This document shows, one piece after another, positions 51,679 through 61,522 of a DNA stretch of 64,000 nucleotides. This DNA comes from an uncultured Prevotellaceae bacterium (GTDB lineage Bacteria; Bacteroidota; Bacteroidia; Bacteroidales; Bacteroidaceae). Numbering within the stretch: position 1 is the stretch's first letter; every line of letters starts with the position of its first letter. Position numbers and translations under genes: made by a program. The DNA is taken from assembly GCA_900315745.1 (NCBI GenBank), contig ONAG01000004.1, positions 62,001 through 126,000 on the forward strand, read 5' to 3'. The notes beneath the pieces are model-generated. The model was given only the letters and a program-made list of their open reading frames with translations. It was not told the DNA's origin and searched no databases.

Positions 51679-54630
51679 ATGAATCATCCACTACCATTTC
51701 TATATCATGTAGCCCAAGACCTGAAAAAGAAGTATGGGAACGACATGTCACATTTGACCTTAGTATTTCCCAACAAGCGAGCTTCGCTCTTTTTCAACGA
51801 ACATCTTGCATCCATTAATACGAAACCAGTGTGGTGTCCATCCTACACAACCATCAGCGAACTATTTCAGTCACATTCAAAACTGAAAGTAGCAGATGAG
51901 ATAAAGTTGATACTCGATTTGCACCGCAGTTTTACGACATGCACGGGAAGCACCGAGACACTTGACCAGTTTTATGGTTGGGGGAAAGTTCTGCTCAATG
52001 ATTTCGACGACATAGACAAAAGCATGGCTGATGCCCATCAGATATTTCTCAACATCAGCGACCTCCACTCATACGACACAGCCGACTATCTGACAGATGA
52101 GCAAATATCAGTGTTGAAGCATTTCTTCAAGGATTTCGACGAGCACCAAACCAGCAAATTGCGGGAAAGGTTTCTCAAGCTCTGGAGCCGTTTAGGAACG
52201 ATATACAGCCATTATAAAGAACACTTGTCTGAACAAGGGTTGTCATACGAAGGTTCCCTTTATAGAGAAGTCGTGGAAAGGGAGGATGAAGATTATGGTG
52301 AAAACATCTATGCATTCATTGGCTTCAATGCATTGCATGAAGTAGAAAGGAAACTATTTCACAAGCTCCAATCAAATGGACAAGCCATATTCTATTGGGA
52401 CTACGACCGGTATTACACCCAGCCTTCCAATGAAGGCAATCTGCATGAGGCAGGTAATTTCATATTGAAATACATAAAGGAGTTTCCCAATCAAATAGAC
52501 GACGAAGACGATTCGATTTACAACAATCTGGAAGGTCCCAAGACAATGGTATTCACGGGGTCACCCACAGATAGTCTCCAAGCTCGCTACGTAGGAAAAT
52601 GGCTCCAAGACAAAGACAGGGTCAGTGCAGGAAACCGTACAGCAATAGTGATTTGCAACGAGAATCTTCTTCCAACTATAATCCATAGCATCCCATCCAA
52701 CGTGAAAGACATCAACATAACCACAGGCTTCCCCCTTTCACAGACATCGGCAGCCTCTATGGTGGTGCTTCTATGCGAATTGGCATTCATGGGTTATAGA
52801 GGAAAAGACAAATACAGTCAGAAATACGTCATCGCCATTCTGCGGCATCCATATTGCGAACACATATCACCCTTATCGACAGCACTATGCAAGAAAATTG
52901 TTACAAAGCACAGATACTATCCCTCTCGGGAAGAATTAACCCTTGACGAAGGTCTTCAGCTCTTGTTCATGAATCTTGATGAAAGCAACAGTTCAGAAGA
53001 AGAATACAACTTGACAGCAGTTGCCAACAAATGGCTATTGAACATCATAAAACGTGTAGCCACAGCTATCAGAGAAAAAGGAACAAGTTCCCCACTCGAC
53101 CAAGAATCCCTCTTCCGCACCTACAAGCTCATAAACAGGATACAGACATTAATCGACGAAGAAGACCTCAAGTTAGACGCCATCACATACCAGCGGCTTC
53201 TACTTCAACTGATAAGTTCCACAAAGATACCATTCCACGGAGAGCCAGCCATCGGATTACAGATAATGGGAGTTCTTGAAACTCGAAATCTTGATTTCGA
53301 ACACCTATTGGTGCTGTCATGCAATGAAGGCAACATGCCAAAAGGAGAAGACAACACATCATTCATCCCGCAATCCATCCGCAGAGCATTTGGCCTTACC
53401 ACCATCGACATGCACATAAGCATTTATGCTTTTTACTTTTTCAGGCTTCTGCAGCGTGCAAGAGACATAACCATAATGTATGGAAATGCGGCAGATGACA
53501 AGAATAGTGGCGAGAAAAGTCGCTTTATGCTCCAATTGATGGTTGAGAGCCGCTTGAATATAACAAGGAAGGCGTTATCGTCGAAATTAACCCCAATGTT
53601 TAAAGAACACATTCCTATTGAGAAGACAGACATTGTTGCAGCTCGCTTGAATGCCATAAAGACCCTTTCTCCAACAGCGATAAACACCTACATACGTTGC
53701 CCATTACAATTCTTCTATCAGAAGTTGGCTGGCATCAAGGAACTGGAGAACGAAAGTGAAGAGATCGACAACAGAATGTTTGGCAACATCTTTCACGAAG
53801 CCTCACAATATATTTATGAAGAGTTGACGGGAGCCGACCTGTCAATCGACCCACGACATGCTTTCGCCGGCAGTGGTCATATTATACAAAAGAGCCAAAT
53901 TGAAACTGTCCTGAATGAAAGCACCTTGATAGAGCGTTCACTTGACAAGGCATTCATGAAAAACCTGTTCAAGTCCGATCTGTCTCGTATGAAACCAGAA
54001 TACAATGGTCTCCAAATCATCAATCGAAAAGTGATATCTCACTACTTACGCCAACTGCTTCGAATCGACCTAAGGACAGCACCTTTCATAATGAGAGGAT
54101 TAGAGGGTGATGCCTACACTACAATAAAGATAGAAAACAGTCAAGGAGCGAGAGAGATAGAAGTAGGAGGTCGCATAGACCGGCTTGATGAAACAACCGA
54201 CATCAACGGCAATCACCACATCCGTGTGGTAGATTATAAAACAGGGTACAACAAGACAGAGCAAATGCCTGACGTAGAATCTGTTTTTATGAGAGAAAAC
54301 CTCTCGAAACACAGTGATTACTTCCTTCAAGCCATGCTTTACTCCCTGATAGTGAGCAAAAGTCATGAAATCAACCCCAAATGCCTTCCTGTAGTTCCAG
54401 CCCTGTTGTTCATCCAAAGGGCAAATTCAGAAAATTACAATCCCGTATTGAAAATAGGGAAAGAAGAAATTACAGACATAAGGAAATACAATGAAACATT
54501 TGAGAAGAAGCTATCAGAAATAGTTTCCGAAATCTTGGATCCTACTCATCCCTTTACACCTACAGACGACAGGAAGACCTGCAGCAAGTGCATATATGCG
54601 TCATTATGCGGGAGAATTGTTAAGAAATGA
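51679..54630 (+). CDS. addB: AddB-like nuclease/inactivated helicase subunit
   Basis: A 983-residue protein. The C-terminal region contains a PD-(D/E)XK nuclease (GGRIDRLDE then RVVDYKTGYNKTE, near residues 832-860). Four cysteines fit an AddB-type iron-sulfur staple: IRCPLQFFYQ at about residue 673, and TCSKCIYASLC at the end. No Walker A loop is present at the N-terminus, which reads LTLVFPNKRASLFFNEHLA, so this subunit is probably an inactive helicase scaffold with an active nuclease. It lies in the expected place next to addA. The pair performs end resection before RecA loading. Confidence 0.9.
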   Translation: MNHPLPFLYHVAQDLKKKYGNDMSHLTLVFPNKRASLFFNEHLASINTKPVWCPSYTTISELFQSHSKLKVADEIKLILDLHRSFTTCTGSTETLDQFYGWGKVLLNDFDDIDKSMADAHQIFLNISDLHSYDTADYLTDEQISVLKHFFKDFDEHQTSKLRERFLKLWSRLGTIYSHYKEHLSEQGLSYEGSLYREVVEREDEDYGENIYAFIGFNALHEVERKLFHKLQSNGQAIFYWDYDRYYTQPSNEGNLHEAGNFILKYIKEFPNQIDDEDDSIYNNLEGPKTMVFTGSPTDSLQARYVGKWLQDKDRVSAGNRTAIVICNENLLPTIIHSIPSNVKDINITTGFPLSQTSAASMVVLLCELAFMGYRGKDKYSQKYVIAILRHPYCEHISPLSTALCKKIVTKHRYYPSREELTLDEGLQLLFMNLDESNSSEEEYNLTAVANKWLLNIIKRVATAIREKGTSSPLDQESLFRTYKLINRIQTLIDEEDLKLDAITYQRLLLQLISSTKIPFHGEPAIGLQIMGVLETRNLDFEHLLVLSCNEGNMPKGEDNTSFIPQSIRRAFGLTTIDMHISIYAFYFFRLLQRARDITIMYGNAADDKNSGEKSRFMLQLMVESRLNITRKALSSKLTPMFKEHIPIEKTDIVAARLNAIKTLSPTAINTYIRCPLQFFYQKLAGIKELENESEEIDNRMFGNIFHEASQYIYEELTGADLSIDPRHAFAGSGHIIQKSQIETVLNESTLIERSLDKAFMKNLFKSDLSRMKPEYNGLQIINRKVISHYLRQLLRIDLRTAPFIMRGLEGDAYTTIKIENSQGAREIEVGGRIDRLDETTDINGNHHIRVVDYKTGYNKTEQMPDVESVFMRENLSKHSDYFLQAMLYSLIVSKSHEINPKCLPVVPALLFIQRANSENYNPVLKIGKEEITDIRKYNETFEKKLSEIVSEILDPTHPFTPTDDRKTCSKCIYASLCGRIVKK

Positions 54631-54633
54631 ATG

Positions 54634-54695
54634 CAAAAGGCACGACCTCAAGCACATGTTTAAAATAACACCGTAGCCTAAGGTCGTGCCTTTTG
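54634..54695. terminator. convergent terminator between addB and galE
   Basis: CAAAAGGCACGACCT (54634-54648) and AGGTCGTGCCTTTTG (54681-54695) form a perfect 15-bp stem with a 32-base loop. T and A runs flank each arm so it can serve both genes. Confidence 0.8.
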
Positions 54696-54710
54696 TCAAT
54701 CATCAATGGC

Positions 54711-55748
54711 TCACATCACGCCATCGTCACGCAACTTAACCTGCCATTTCCAAGCAGAAGCCAGAACATCTTCTATGGGGGTGTCAGCTTTCCATCCCAA
54801 CACATTGTTGGCTTTGTCCACATTACCCCAAACCTTTTCGATATCACCTTCCCGTCTTGGAGCAAACGACCAATTAAGTTTCACACCTGTAGCTTTTTCA
54901 AAGCCTTTCACCACTTCGAGTGTGCTCAACCCGGTGCCTGTACCAATATTAAAGATTTCCACCGGTTCCGTCTCTTTTTCCAAGACACGTTTCATGGCAG
55001 CCACATGAGCTTTTGCCAGGTCAACCACATAAATATAGTCCCTTATGCAAGTGCCGTCAGGAGTGTTGTAGTCATTTCCAAAGACTTTCAATTCCTTTCT
55101 AATTCCAATTGCAGTCTGTGTTACAAACGGAATAAGGTTCATGGGAACACCGAGTGGCAATTCGCCTATTAAAGCAGAAGGATGCGCTCCAATGGGATTG
55201 AAATACCTCAAGATGACCGACTTGATTTTTGCTCCACTATGAATATAGTCCTGTATTATCTCCTCATTGATTTGCTTGGTATTTCCATAAGGACTGAGAG
55301 CTTTCTGAATAGGCGCATTCTCTGTTACAGGCAGATTTTCGGGTGTTGGTTGTCCATAGACGGTGCAACTTGATGAGAATATGATACCCTTTACGTCAAA
55401 TTGAGGCATTAGCTCCAACAAGTTGACAAGGCTGTTGATGTTGTTGCGATAATAGAGCAAAGGTTTTTCCACACTCTCTCCAACAGCTTTGCTTGCAGCG
55501 AAATGAATGATACCACAAATCGAAGGATATTTCTCGAAAACAGCCTTCAGCTTTTCCATGTCGCAGCAGTCCACCTGTTCGAAGGCAGGTCTCACCCCTG
55601 TTATTTTTTCAATGCCATCAAGCACCTCTATTTTGGAGTTAGACAGATTGTCTATAACAACCACATCATAACCCGCATTCTGAAGTTCAACGGTAGTATG
55701 AGATCCAATGAACCCCGTTCCACCTGTAACCAAAATAGTTTGTTTCAT
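54711..55748 (-). CDS. galE: UDP-glucose 4-epimerase
   Basis: A 345-residue short-chain dehydrogenase/reductase of standard GalE length. The NAD loop is TGGTGFIGSHT at residues 8-18. The catalytic motif is FSSSCTVYG (Ser) with SPYGNTK (Tyr and Lys). Other GalE stretches are ILRYFNPIGAHPSALIGE and GTCIRDYIYVVDLAKAH. It interconverts UDP-glucose and UDP-galactose for sugar use and surface glycans. It begins 30 bases after rnfA on the same strand and may share its transcript. Confidence 0.95.
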   Translation of the reverse strand: MKQTILVTGGTGFIGSHTTVELQNAGYDVVVIDNLSNSKIEVLDGIEKITGVRPAFEQVDCCDMEKLKAVFEKYPSICGIIHFAASKAVGESVEKPLLYYRNNINSLVNLLELMPQFDVKGIIFSSSCTVYGQPTPENLPVTENAPIQKALSPYGNTKQINEEIIQDYIHSGAKIKSVILRYFNPIGAHPSALIGELPLGVPMNLIPFVTQTAIGIRKELKVFGNDYNTPDGTCIRDYIYVVDLAKAHVAAMKRVLEKETEPVEIFNIGTGTGLSTLEVVKGFEKATGVKLNWSFAPRREGDIEKVWGNVDKANNVLGWKADTPIEDVLASAWKWQVKLRDDGVM

Positions 55749-55778
55749 TTTTATATTCAGATAATTAAGATTATTACA

Positions 55779-56381
55779 TTAGTCAAGTCCGAAAAGAGTT
55801 TTCAATCCTCCATCCACACCAGAGAATCCCATGAAAGCAAGGCTAAGCAACCCTGCAGTAACGAGCACAATTGCCATTCCACTCATGCCTTTGGGAATCT
55901 TTACCAGCGACAGCTGTTCTCTCAATCCAGCAAAAACAGCGAGAGCCAAAGCAAATCCCAATGCAGTGGAAAAAGCATATACTACAGATTCGATAAGGTT
56001 GAAATCTTTCTGAATTACAAGGATGGCAACACCCAGCACAGCACAGTTGGTGGTAATTAGCGGCAAGAAGATGCCAAGAGCCTGATAGAGGCTTGGCGAC
56101 ACCTTTTTCAAGATAATTTCCACCATTTGCACAAGAGATGCAATTACAAGAATGAAAGCAAGAGTCTGGAGATACTGCAATCCCATGGGGTCGAGCACAT
56201 ATTTTTGTACGAGGAATGTCACGATGGTAGCCAAAGTCATTACGAAAGCCACGGCAGCCCCCATACCCAAGGCTGTGTCAATTTTCTTTGATACGCCCAA
56301 GAAAGGACATATACCTAAAAATTGCGACAAGACAATGTTGTTGACAAATATTGCGGAGATGAAAATTAACAAATATTCCAT
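55779..56381 (-). CDS. rnfA: Rnf complex subunit A
   Basis: A 200-residue membrane protein with six hydrophobic segments. The start YLLIFISAIFVNNIVLSQFLG and the later CPFLGVSKKID, ITTNCAVLGVAIL are diagnostic of RnfA/NqrE. With RnfE it forms the inverted pair that holds a membrane [2Fe-2S] cluster. The complex couples reduced ferredoxin oxidation by NAD to ion pumping. It follows rnfE after three bases and is the last rnf gene. Confidence 0.95.
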   Translation of the reverse strand: MEYLLIFISAIFVNNIVLSQFLGICPFLGVSKKIDTALGMGAAVAFVMTLATIVTFLVQKYVLDPMGLQYLQTLAFILVIASLVQMVEIILKKVSPSLYQALGIFLPLITTNCAVLGVAILVIQKDFNLIESVVYAFSTALGFALALAVFAGLREQLSLVKIPKGMSGMAIVLVTAGLLSLAFMGFSGVDGGLKTLFGLD

Positions 56382-56384
56382 GAT

Positions 56385-56969
56385 TTATCCTTTCTTGAGT
56401 TGGTTGACAATAGCTATGATGTATCCCAAAGAGATGAAAGCACCTGGAGGCAGCACAAAGACGAGGATATTGGTAACCTCGGGCAAGAGTACGAATCCGA
56501 AGATGGAGCCAGCTCCAAGCAACTCCCTCACAATACCCAAAAGAGTGAGAGCGAAAGTGAATCCCAATCCCATTCCAATACCATCAAACAAGCTTGCCAC
56601 AGGATTGTTCTTGCATGCGAAAGCCTCTGCCCTTCCAAGGATTATACAGTTAACCACGATAAGAGGAATGAACAATCCAAGAGCTTCATCCACTTCAGGA
56701 AGATAAGCCTTGATGCATAATTGCAGAATGGTGACAAAAGAAGCAATCACAACAATGAATACAGGTATTCTCACCTTGTCAGGAGTGATTTTCTTTATGC
56801 ATGATATTACGATATTGGAACAAATAAGCACGAACATCGTTGCAAGTCCCATTGAAAGTCCATTGATGGCAGATGTAGTAGTTGCCAATGTAGGACACAT
56901 ACCCAGCAAGAGGACGAAAGATGGGTTTTCCTTAATAAGGCCATTCGTTAAGATTTTTATATTGCTCAT
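56385..56969 (-). CDS. rnfE: Rnf complex subunit E
   Basis: A 194-residue membrane protein with six hydrophobic segments and the family stretches [20 protein letters not shown] and [18 protein letters not shown]. It is homologous to RnfA in inverted topology; the Cys residues in MCPT and NCI hold the shared iron-sulfur cluster. It begins two bases after the rnfG stop. Confidence 0.95.
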   Translation of the reverse strand: MSNIKILTNGLIKENPSFVLLLGMCPTLATTTSAINGLSMGLATMFVLICSNIVISCIKKITPDKVRIPVFIVVIASFVTILQLCIKAYLPEVDEALGLFIPLIVVNCIILGRAEAFACKNNPVASLFDGIGMGLGFTFALTLLGIVRELLGAGSIFGFVLLPEVTNILVFVLPPGAFISLGYIIAIVNQLKKG

Positions 56970-56971
56970 GG

Positions 56972-57607
56972 CTATTCTCCTTCCTTGTTAATTGCTACTT
57001 TTTTTGTTGCTCCCGATTGTGCATCAGTCTTGTTGTTTTTGTAAACACTGTAAGCCTGATTTACAGCTTTTAGGAAAGCTCTGGAAGTGATGGTGGAAGC
57101 TGTGATGGCATCAACATCACCACCATCCTTGTTTACGACAAGAGGAGTGGCTGGATTCTTTCCAATGATGCTCCCTTTCCCATCTTTTTGGAACCAAGTA
57201 TCAGCTTTTGCCCCCAGTCCAGGCGTTTCTGAATGTTGCAAAAGGGTATAACCCAAGATTTCGCCATCAGGGTTGAACCCCACCAGAACTTTCAAGTCGC
57301 CTCCAAATCCCATAGTTTTGGATTCAATGGCAGCTCCCAATTCTTTTCCTTCAGCATCAGCCACTTTGTGAACTATGAAAACACATTCCTTTCCATCAAA
57401 GTCCTGCTTGATGGTATCATTATCAGTGACTGACAACTTATCGCTCATCATTACCGCCTTGATACCATCGGAGAGAGCCTTCTCGGCTTGCTGACTAATA
57501 GGTCCTTCGGTCACGTGGTTTACGAATGCCAATATGCCCCCCATTACGAGGCAGACACAAACAAGCACTCCAACCATATTTATCAAAGAAGATTCTAACT
57601 TTTTCAT
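56972..57607 (-). CDS. rnfG: Rnf complex subunit G (flavoprotein)
   Basis: A 211-residue protein with one N-terminal membrane helix ([19 protein letters not shown]) and a periplasmic FMN-binding domain ([28 protein letters not shown]). The covalent FMN site reads [15 protein letters not shown] near residues 171-185, so TAST stands where the common motif is SGAT; the attachment Thr is conserved. ATG overlaps the rnfD stop by four bases. A C-terminal Lys/Gly-rich tail follows. Confidence 0.93.
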   Translation of the reverse strand: MKKLESSLINMVGVLVCVCLVMGGILAFVNHVTEGPISQQAEKALSDGIKAVMMSDKLSVTDNDTIKQDFDGKECVFIVHKVADAEGKELGAAIESKTMGFGGDLKVLVGFNPDGEILGYTLLQHSETPGLGAKADTWFQKDGKGSIIGKNPATPLVVNKDGGDVDAITASTITSRAFLKAVNQAYSVYKNNKTDAQSGATKKVAINKEGE

Positions 57608-58596
57608 TTAATTACCTCCCCGAAACGTTTTGGTTTGATATAAGTATTGATAAGCGGAGTGAATGCGTTCATTATCAATATGGCGAACGACATACCCTCT
57701 GGATAGGAGCCCCAGTTACGAATTATAACAGTAAGCAATCCTATACAAACGCCATACAGTATTTGCCCTTTATGAGTCATTGGTGACGTGACATAATCAG
57801 TAGCCATGAAAATGGCACCGAGCATAAGTCCACCGCTCAATATTTCAGATACAGGATTGGCGTAAATTGGATTTGCCAAGTGCAGCAATCCGCAAAGAAC
57901 GAATACCGTAGCAATAATGCTGACAGGGATGTGCCATGTGATGATTTTTTTCCATAGCATATAAACCAAGCCTATCAACAGAGCAAGAGCACAAATTTCA
58001 CCTATCGTACCAGCTCCACCATTTGCCACGTTGCCCAAGAGCAAAGAGAGAGAATCGGGCAGTTGGTCAAGATACGAAGCATCACCTTCCTTGATGGCAA
58101 GTTTCATGAGATACAGCGGAGTAGCTCCTGTCTCTGCATCAGTATATTTTGCCAATTGTCCAACCAATGGCCATGAAGTCATTTGTGCAGGGAAAGAAAC
58201 CAGCAAGAAGCATCTTCCCACGAGAGCAGGATTGAAAGGATTGCATCCAAGTCCGCCGAAAGTCATCTTGCCAATGCCAATGGCTACAAAAGCACCGATG
58301 ATGATAATCCATATAGGAAGATTGGAAGGCAAGTTGAATGCCAACAACAATCCGGTGAGTATAGCAGAACCGTCAGAAATGGACGGCTCCCTTTTCATCA
58401 AATATTTTGAAATGGCCCACTCGAAAAACACGCAGGCCGCAACACTTGTGGCAAGCACGACAGCCGATCCGATACCGAAGTAGTATAGCGACACGAGCAA
58501 TGCAGGCACAAGAGCGATAATAACTCCATACATGTTGCGCTCCACGGAATCCGTTCCATGGGCATGTGGAGAAAGTGAAACAATAAACTTTGACAT
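57604..58596 (-). CDS. rnfD: Rnf complex subunit D
   Basis: A 330-residue membrane protein with about nine hydrophobic segments. Family stretches are DSVERNMYGVIIALVPALLV, FGGLGCNPFNPALVGRCFLLVSFP and DAETGATPLYLMK, the last with the Thr of TGAT that covalently binds FMN. RnfD carries electrons and probably ions through the membrane. It lies 12 bases after rnfC and overlaps rnfG by four bases. Confidence 0.95.
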   Translation of the reverse strand: MSKFIVSLSPHAHGTDSVERNMYGVIIALVPALLVSLYYFGIGSAVVLATSVAACVFFEWAISKYLMKREPSISDGSAILTGLLLAFNLPSNLPIWIIIIGAFVAIGIGKMTFGGLGCNPFNPALVGRCFLLVSFPAQMTSWPLVGQLAKYTDAETGATPLYLMKLAIKEGDASYLDQLPDSLSLLLGNVANGGAGTIGEICALALLIGLVYMLWKKIITWHIPVSIIATVFVLCGLLHLANPIYANPVSEILSGGLMLGAIFMATDYVTSPMTHKGQILYGVCIGLLTVIIRNWGSYPEGMSFAILIMNAFTPLINTYIKPKRFGEVIK

Positions 58597-58608
58597 ATTT
58601 CGAAAACT

Positions 58609-59961
58609 TTATTTCTTAGCATTACGGGCTCTGATGATACCCATTACAGTTGACTTGCCCAATCTGATATTGTCGAGCAGCGGACGGTGTGCAGGACATG
58701 TGAACATGCAAGATCCGCATTCTATACAAGAAGTGATATCCTCTGCTTCAGCCCTTTCCCACAAATGCAGAGACGACACCTGAGCCAGCAAATAAGGCTC
58801 AAGTCCCATAGGGCAAGCCCCAACACATTTGGCACATCTGATGCAAGGCTGTGGCTTTTTCCTTACAGCTTCCTCATCACTGATAATGGTGACGCTGTTA
58901 GTACCTTTACAAATAGGCACGTCGATGGAAGTCAAAGCCTTTCCCATCATAGGTCCTCCAGCGAGCACTTTGTTATCGCATTCTGGAAGTCCACCGCAAG
59001 CATCGATAAGGTTTTTCATAGGAGTCCCCATTCTTACGAGGAAGTTTCCAGGATTCTGAAGTTTTTTTCCTGTCACCGTCGTATATCTTTCGAAAAGCGG
59101 CTTGTTTTTCATAACCGCCTCATAAACTGCGAATGCCGTACCCACATTTTGCACAATAGCGCCGACATTGACGGGGATGGCTGGTGGTGCAGGCACCTGT
59201 CTTCCGATAACGGCATCCACCAATTGTTTCTCTCCACCTTGAGGATATTTCTTGGCAAGAGGCACTATTTCTATGTCGCTTCTTCCCGCAGTCTTTTGTT
59301 CGAACAGCTCTATAGCGGCAGGCTTGTTGTCTTCGATACCAATATATCCCTTATTCACTTTTGCAGCTTTCATGAGCAGTTCCAACCCGACGAGAATTTC
59401 GTCGGCATGCTCCATCATCAGTCTGTAGTCAGCAGTGATGTAAGGTTCACATTCCACGCCATTGATTATCACACATTCCGCCTTAGCTGTTGGTGGAGGG
59501 CATAATTTTATGAAAGTGGGGAATCCAGCCCCACCCATACCTGTGATACCAGCATTCTTCACCCGTTCAACGATGATTTCCGGAGTCAACTCTGGATGTT
59601 TGTCGAGAGTCTCCAATTTGTCGGACCTGTCAATGTTTTCTTCCCATTCATCCCCCTCCACTTTGATGATGATGGAAGGTTTGAGGTAACCAGTAGCATC
59701 AATGGCATTGTCAATTTTAGCCACAGTACCCGAAACAGAAGAGAAGATAGGAGCGGAAACGAATCCTCCAGCTTCAGCTATCATCGTACCCACCTTCACT
59801 TTGTCTCCCCTTGCCACAACGGGTTTTGCAGGAGCACCGATATGCTGTGAAAGAGGAAATATAGCCATCTCGGGCAAAGCTGCCTTAACTGTTTTCACTT
59901 CAGCAGACAGCTTGTTCTCATCAGGGTGAACTCCACCCATGCTAAATGTTTTCAGTTTCAT
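58609..59961 (-). CDS. rnfC: Rnf complex subunit C (NADH-binding)
   Basis: A 450-residue peripheral protein. An N-terminal biotinyl-like region (PLSQHIGAPAKPVVARGDKVKVGT) is followed by the NADH/FMN domain (AGITGMGGAGFPTFIKL, VIINGVECEPYITADYRLM, ALGG-type sugar site). Two C-terminal [4Fe-4S] motifs are CIRCAKCVGACPMGLEP and CIECGSCMFTCPAHRPL. It exchanges electrons with NAD. The long accessory C-terminal extension seen in Gammaproteobacteria is absent. It overlaps rnfB by four bases. Confidence 0.95.
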   Translation of the reverse strand: MKLKTFSMGGVHPDENKLSAEVKTVKAALPEMAIFPLSQHIGAPAKPVVARGDKVKVGTMIAEAGGFVSAPIFSSVSGTVAKIDNAIDATGYLKPSIIIKVEGDEWEENIDRSDKLETLDKHPELTPEIIVERVKNAGITGMGGAGFPTFIKLCPPPTAKAECVIINGVECEPYITADYRLMMEHADEILVGLELLMKAAKVNKGYIGIEDNKPAAIELFEQKTAGRSDIEIVPLAKKYPQGGEKQLVDAVIGRQVPAPPAIPVNVGAIVQNVGTAFAVYEAVMKNKPLFERYTTVTGKKLQNPGNFLVRMGTPMKNLIDACGGLPECDNKVLAGGPMMGKALTSIDVPICKGTNSVTIISDEEAVRKKPQPCIRCAKCVGACPMGLEPYLLAQVSSLHLWERAEAEDITSCIECGSCMFTCPAHRPLLDNIRLGKSTVMGIIRARNAKK

Positions 59962-60923
59962 GCTTGTCCCTCCTTTCTTGCTTCTTCATTTACAATGGTT
60001 TTCTCCACTTTCACGGCTTCCTTTTTCACATCTCCCATTTCCACAGGCTTTGCAGTAGTAGCAGTTACAGCCTTAGGCTCATCAGTCTTTTCCTTCCTTG
60101 GCGGGAAATTGAATGCTATAATGGAACCAGTAGGACAAACAGCCTCACATTTTCTACATAGCCTACACTTTTCGGGGTCAATATAGCTTAGATTGGCATT
60201 AATGGTAATGGCTTCGAACTTGCATTCCTTTGCACATTTGCCACATCCTATACAAGCCACTTTGCAAGCCTTTTTGGCTGCCGGTCCCTTGTCTTTGTTA
60301 ACACACTGTACATAAACTCTTCTTCCCTTTGGACCGCGTTTTCTCAATTCGATAATGTTTCTTGGACAAGCCTTCACACAAGCTCCACAAGAAGTGCATT
60401 TTTCCTCATCCACTTCAGGAATACCAGTTTCCTCATTGATGGCTATAGCTCCGAACTGGCATGCCTCGACACAGTCGCCACATCCCAGACATCCATAGCC
60501 ACATCCTGTTTCTCCAGCACCGCAAGCATTTACAGCCGAACATGTGCTCAATCCATCGTAAATTACAATACGTTGTCTGTTTTCACATGTTCCATTGCAC
60601 CTCACGACAGCCACCTTTGGCTCAGAATTAGCCATCGCCATTCCCAGCAAGTCGGCCACCTTTGTCATAACTTCAGCTCCACCTACAGGACAACTCAATC
60701 CATCAATAGAGCCAGCATCCGCTCCCTTTACAAGAGCGCTTGCCAATCCAGAACAACCCGGGAATCCACATCCTCCACAATTGGCTCCAGGCAATTGCTC
60801 GGCCACGAGTGATAATCGTGGATCTTCTTTTACAGCAAACTTCTTGGAGCATACATACAAAATCACCGCTGCAATTAGGGCAATTCCTCCAAGTACGATT
60901 ACTGCACTTAAAATAAAATCCAT
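59958..60923 (-). CDS. rnfB: Rnf complex subunit B (ferredoxin-like)
   Basis: A 321-residue protein with one N-terminal helix and a Cys-rich cytoplasmic part. The region NCGGCGFPGCSGLA (near residues 48-61) binds the first cluster; further motifs are CGAGETGCGYGCLGCGDCVEAC, CTSCGACVKACPRN, CIGCGKCAKEC and CRLCRKCEAVCPTGS. It receives electrons from ferredoxin. A Lys/Glu/Thr-rich tail of about 50 residues follows the last cluster. It starts 28 bases after the rseC-like gene. Confidence 0.95.
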   Translation of the reverse strand: MDFILSAVIVLGGIALIAAVILYVCSKKFAVKEDPRLSLVAEQLPGANCGGCGFPGCSGLASALVKGADAGSIDGLSCPVGGAEVMTKVADLLGMAMANSEPKVAVVRCNGTCENRQRIVIYDGLSTCSAVNACGAGETGCGYGCLGCGDCVEACQFGAIAINEETGIPEVDEEKCTSCGACVKACPRNIIELRKRGPKGRRVYVQCVNKDKGPAAKKACKVACIGCGKCAKECKFEAITINANLSYIDPEKCRLCRKCEAVCPTGSIIAFNFPPRKEKTDEPKAVTATTAKPVEMGDVKKEAVKVEKTIVNEEARKEGQA

Positions 60924-60951
60924 AATGTTTGTTTTAGTTGATATATAATTG

Positions 60952-61362
60952 TTATTCTATTACAAACGCAAACTGTCTTGATATTCTCTTTTCAAGGAAG
61001 TGCAAGACGACATAATAAGGCACCAGACTTGCAATTCCCATAAGAGCAGCCATAGCTTCATCTCCAGTGATCCACAAGCAAAGTACCAACACTGCAATGA
61101 GAATGAAGAAAGGAACAACAAAAGCCAAAACGACAGCCAATCTTCCATTGCCTGCAGACATGGCAACTGTCACTTGGTCGCCCAGTTCATGAGAATGAGC
61201 AGCCTTGCCATCCTTCACCACGACCACCTTTTCCTTACTATCAGAAGCGGAACAATGCCCCGCGACCTTACACGCAGCACAAGCCGACGTTTGCAGGAAG
61301 CGAACCTTCACTTCATCTCCGTCGATTGATTCCACAACACCGTGGTGCGTAATTTTGTTCAT
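60952..61362 (-). CDS. RseC/SoxR-reducing-system-like protein
   Basis: A 136-residue membrane protein. The N-terminus holds the RseC Cys pattern SACAACKVAGHCSASDSKEK (residues about 23-42). Two hydrophobic segments follow (LAVVLAFVVPFFILIAVLVLCLWI; AALMGIASLVPYYVVLHFL). In other bacteria RseC proteins work with Rnf/Rsx to reduce SoxR. Here it leads the rnf operon, so it is probably an accessory to complex maturation or function. ATG 61362 fits the promoter; an upstream in-frame codon at 61404 overlaps the -7 element. Confidence 0.88.
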   Translation of the reverse strand: MNKITHHGVVESIDGDEVKVRFLQTSACAACKVAGHCSASDSKEKVVVVKDGKAAHSHELGDQVTVAMSAGNGRLAVVLAFVVPFFILIAVLVLCLWITGDEAMAALMGIASLVPYYVVLHFLEKRISRQFAFVIE

Positions 61363-61401
61363 AATATTTGAAAGGCCGTCATATATAATTAATGTCAACT
61401 G

Positions 61402-61409
61402 CAAAGATA
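61402..61409 (-). promoter_or_regulatory. -7 element of the rnf operon
   Basis: Minus-strand TATCTTTG, a TAnnTTTG match, 39 bases upstream of ATG 61362. The expected -33 region lacks TTTG. Confidence 0.55.
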
Positions 61410-61522
61410 GCTTAAAATCTCCACTTCTGCAATATAATATGCCAAATTAGTTGATTTCTTTTCGTAATCGTTTTCGTTATTTACAATGGTTTGTCAAGTA
61501 AAAATGATATCAGATTAGGATT

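Noticed and set aside
55503..56060. 185-codon plus-strand frame across galE and rnfA
   Set aside because: Antisense to two well-supported genes; no protein family recognised.
58687..59505. 272-codon plus-strand frame
   Set aside because: Antisense to rnfC, whose coding potential is certain; no promoter or recognisable protein.
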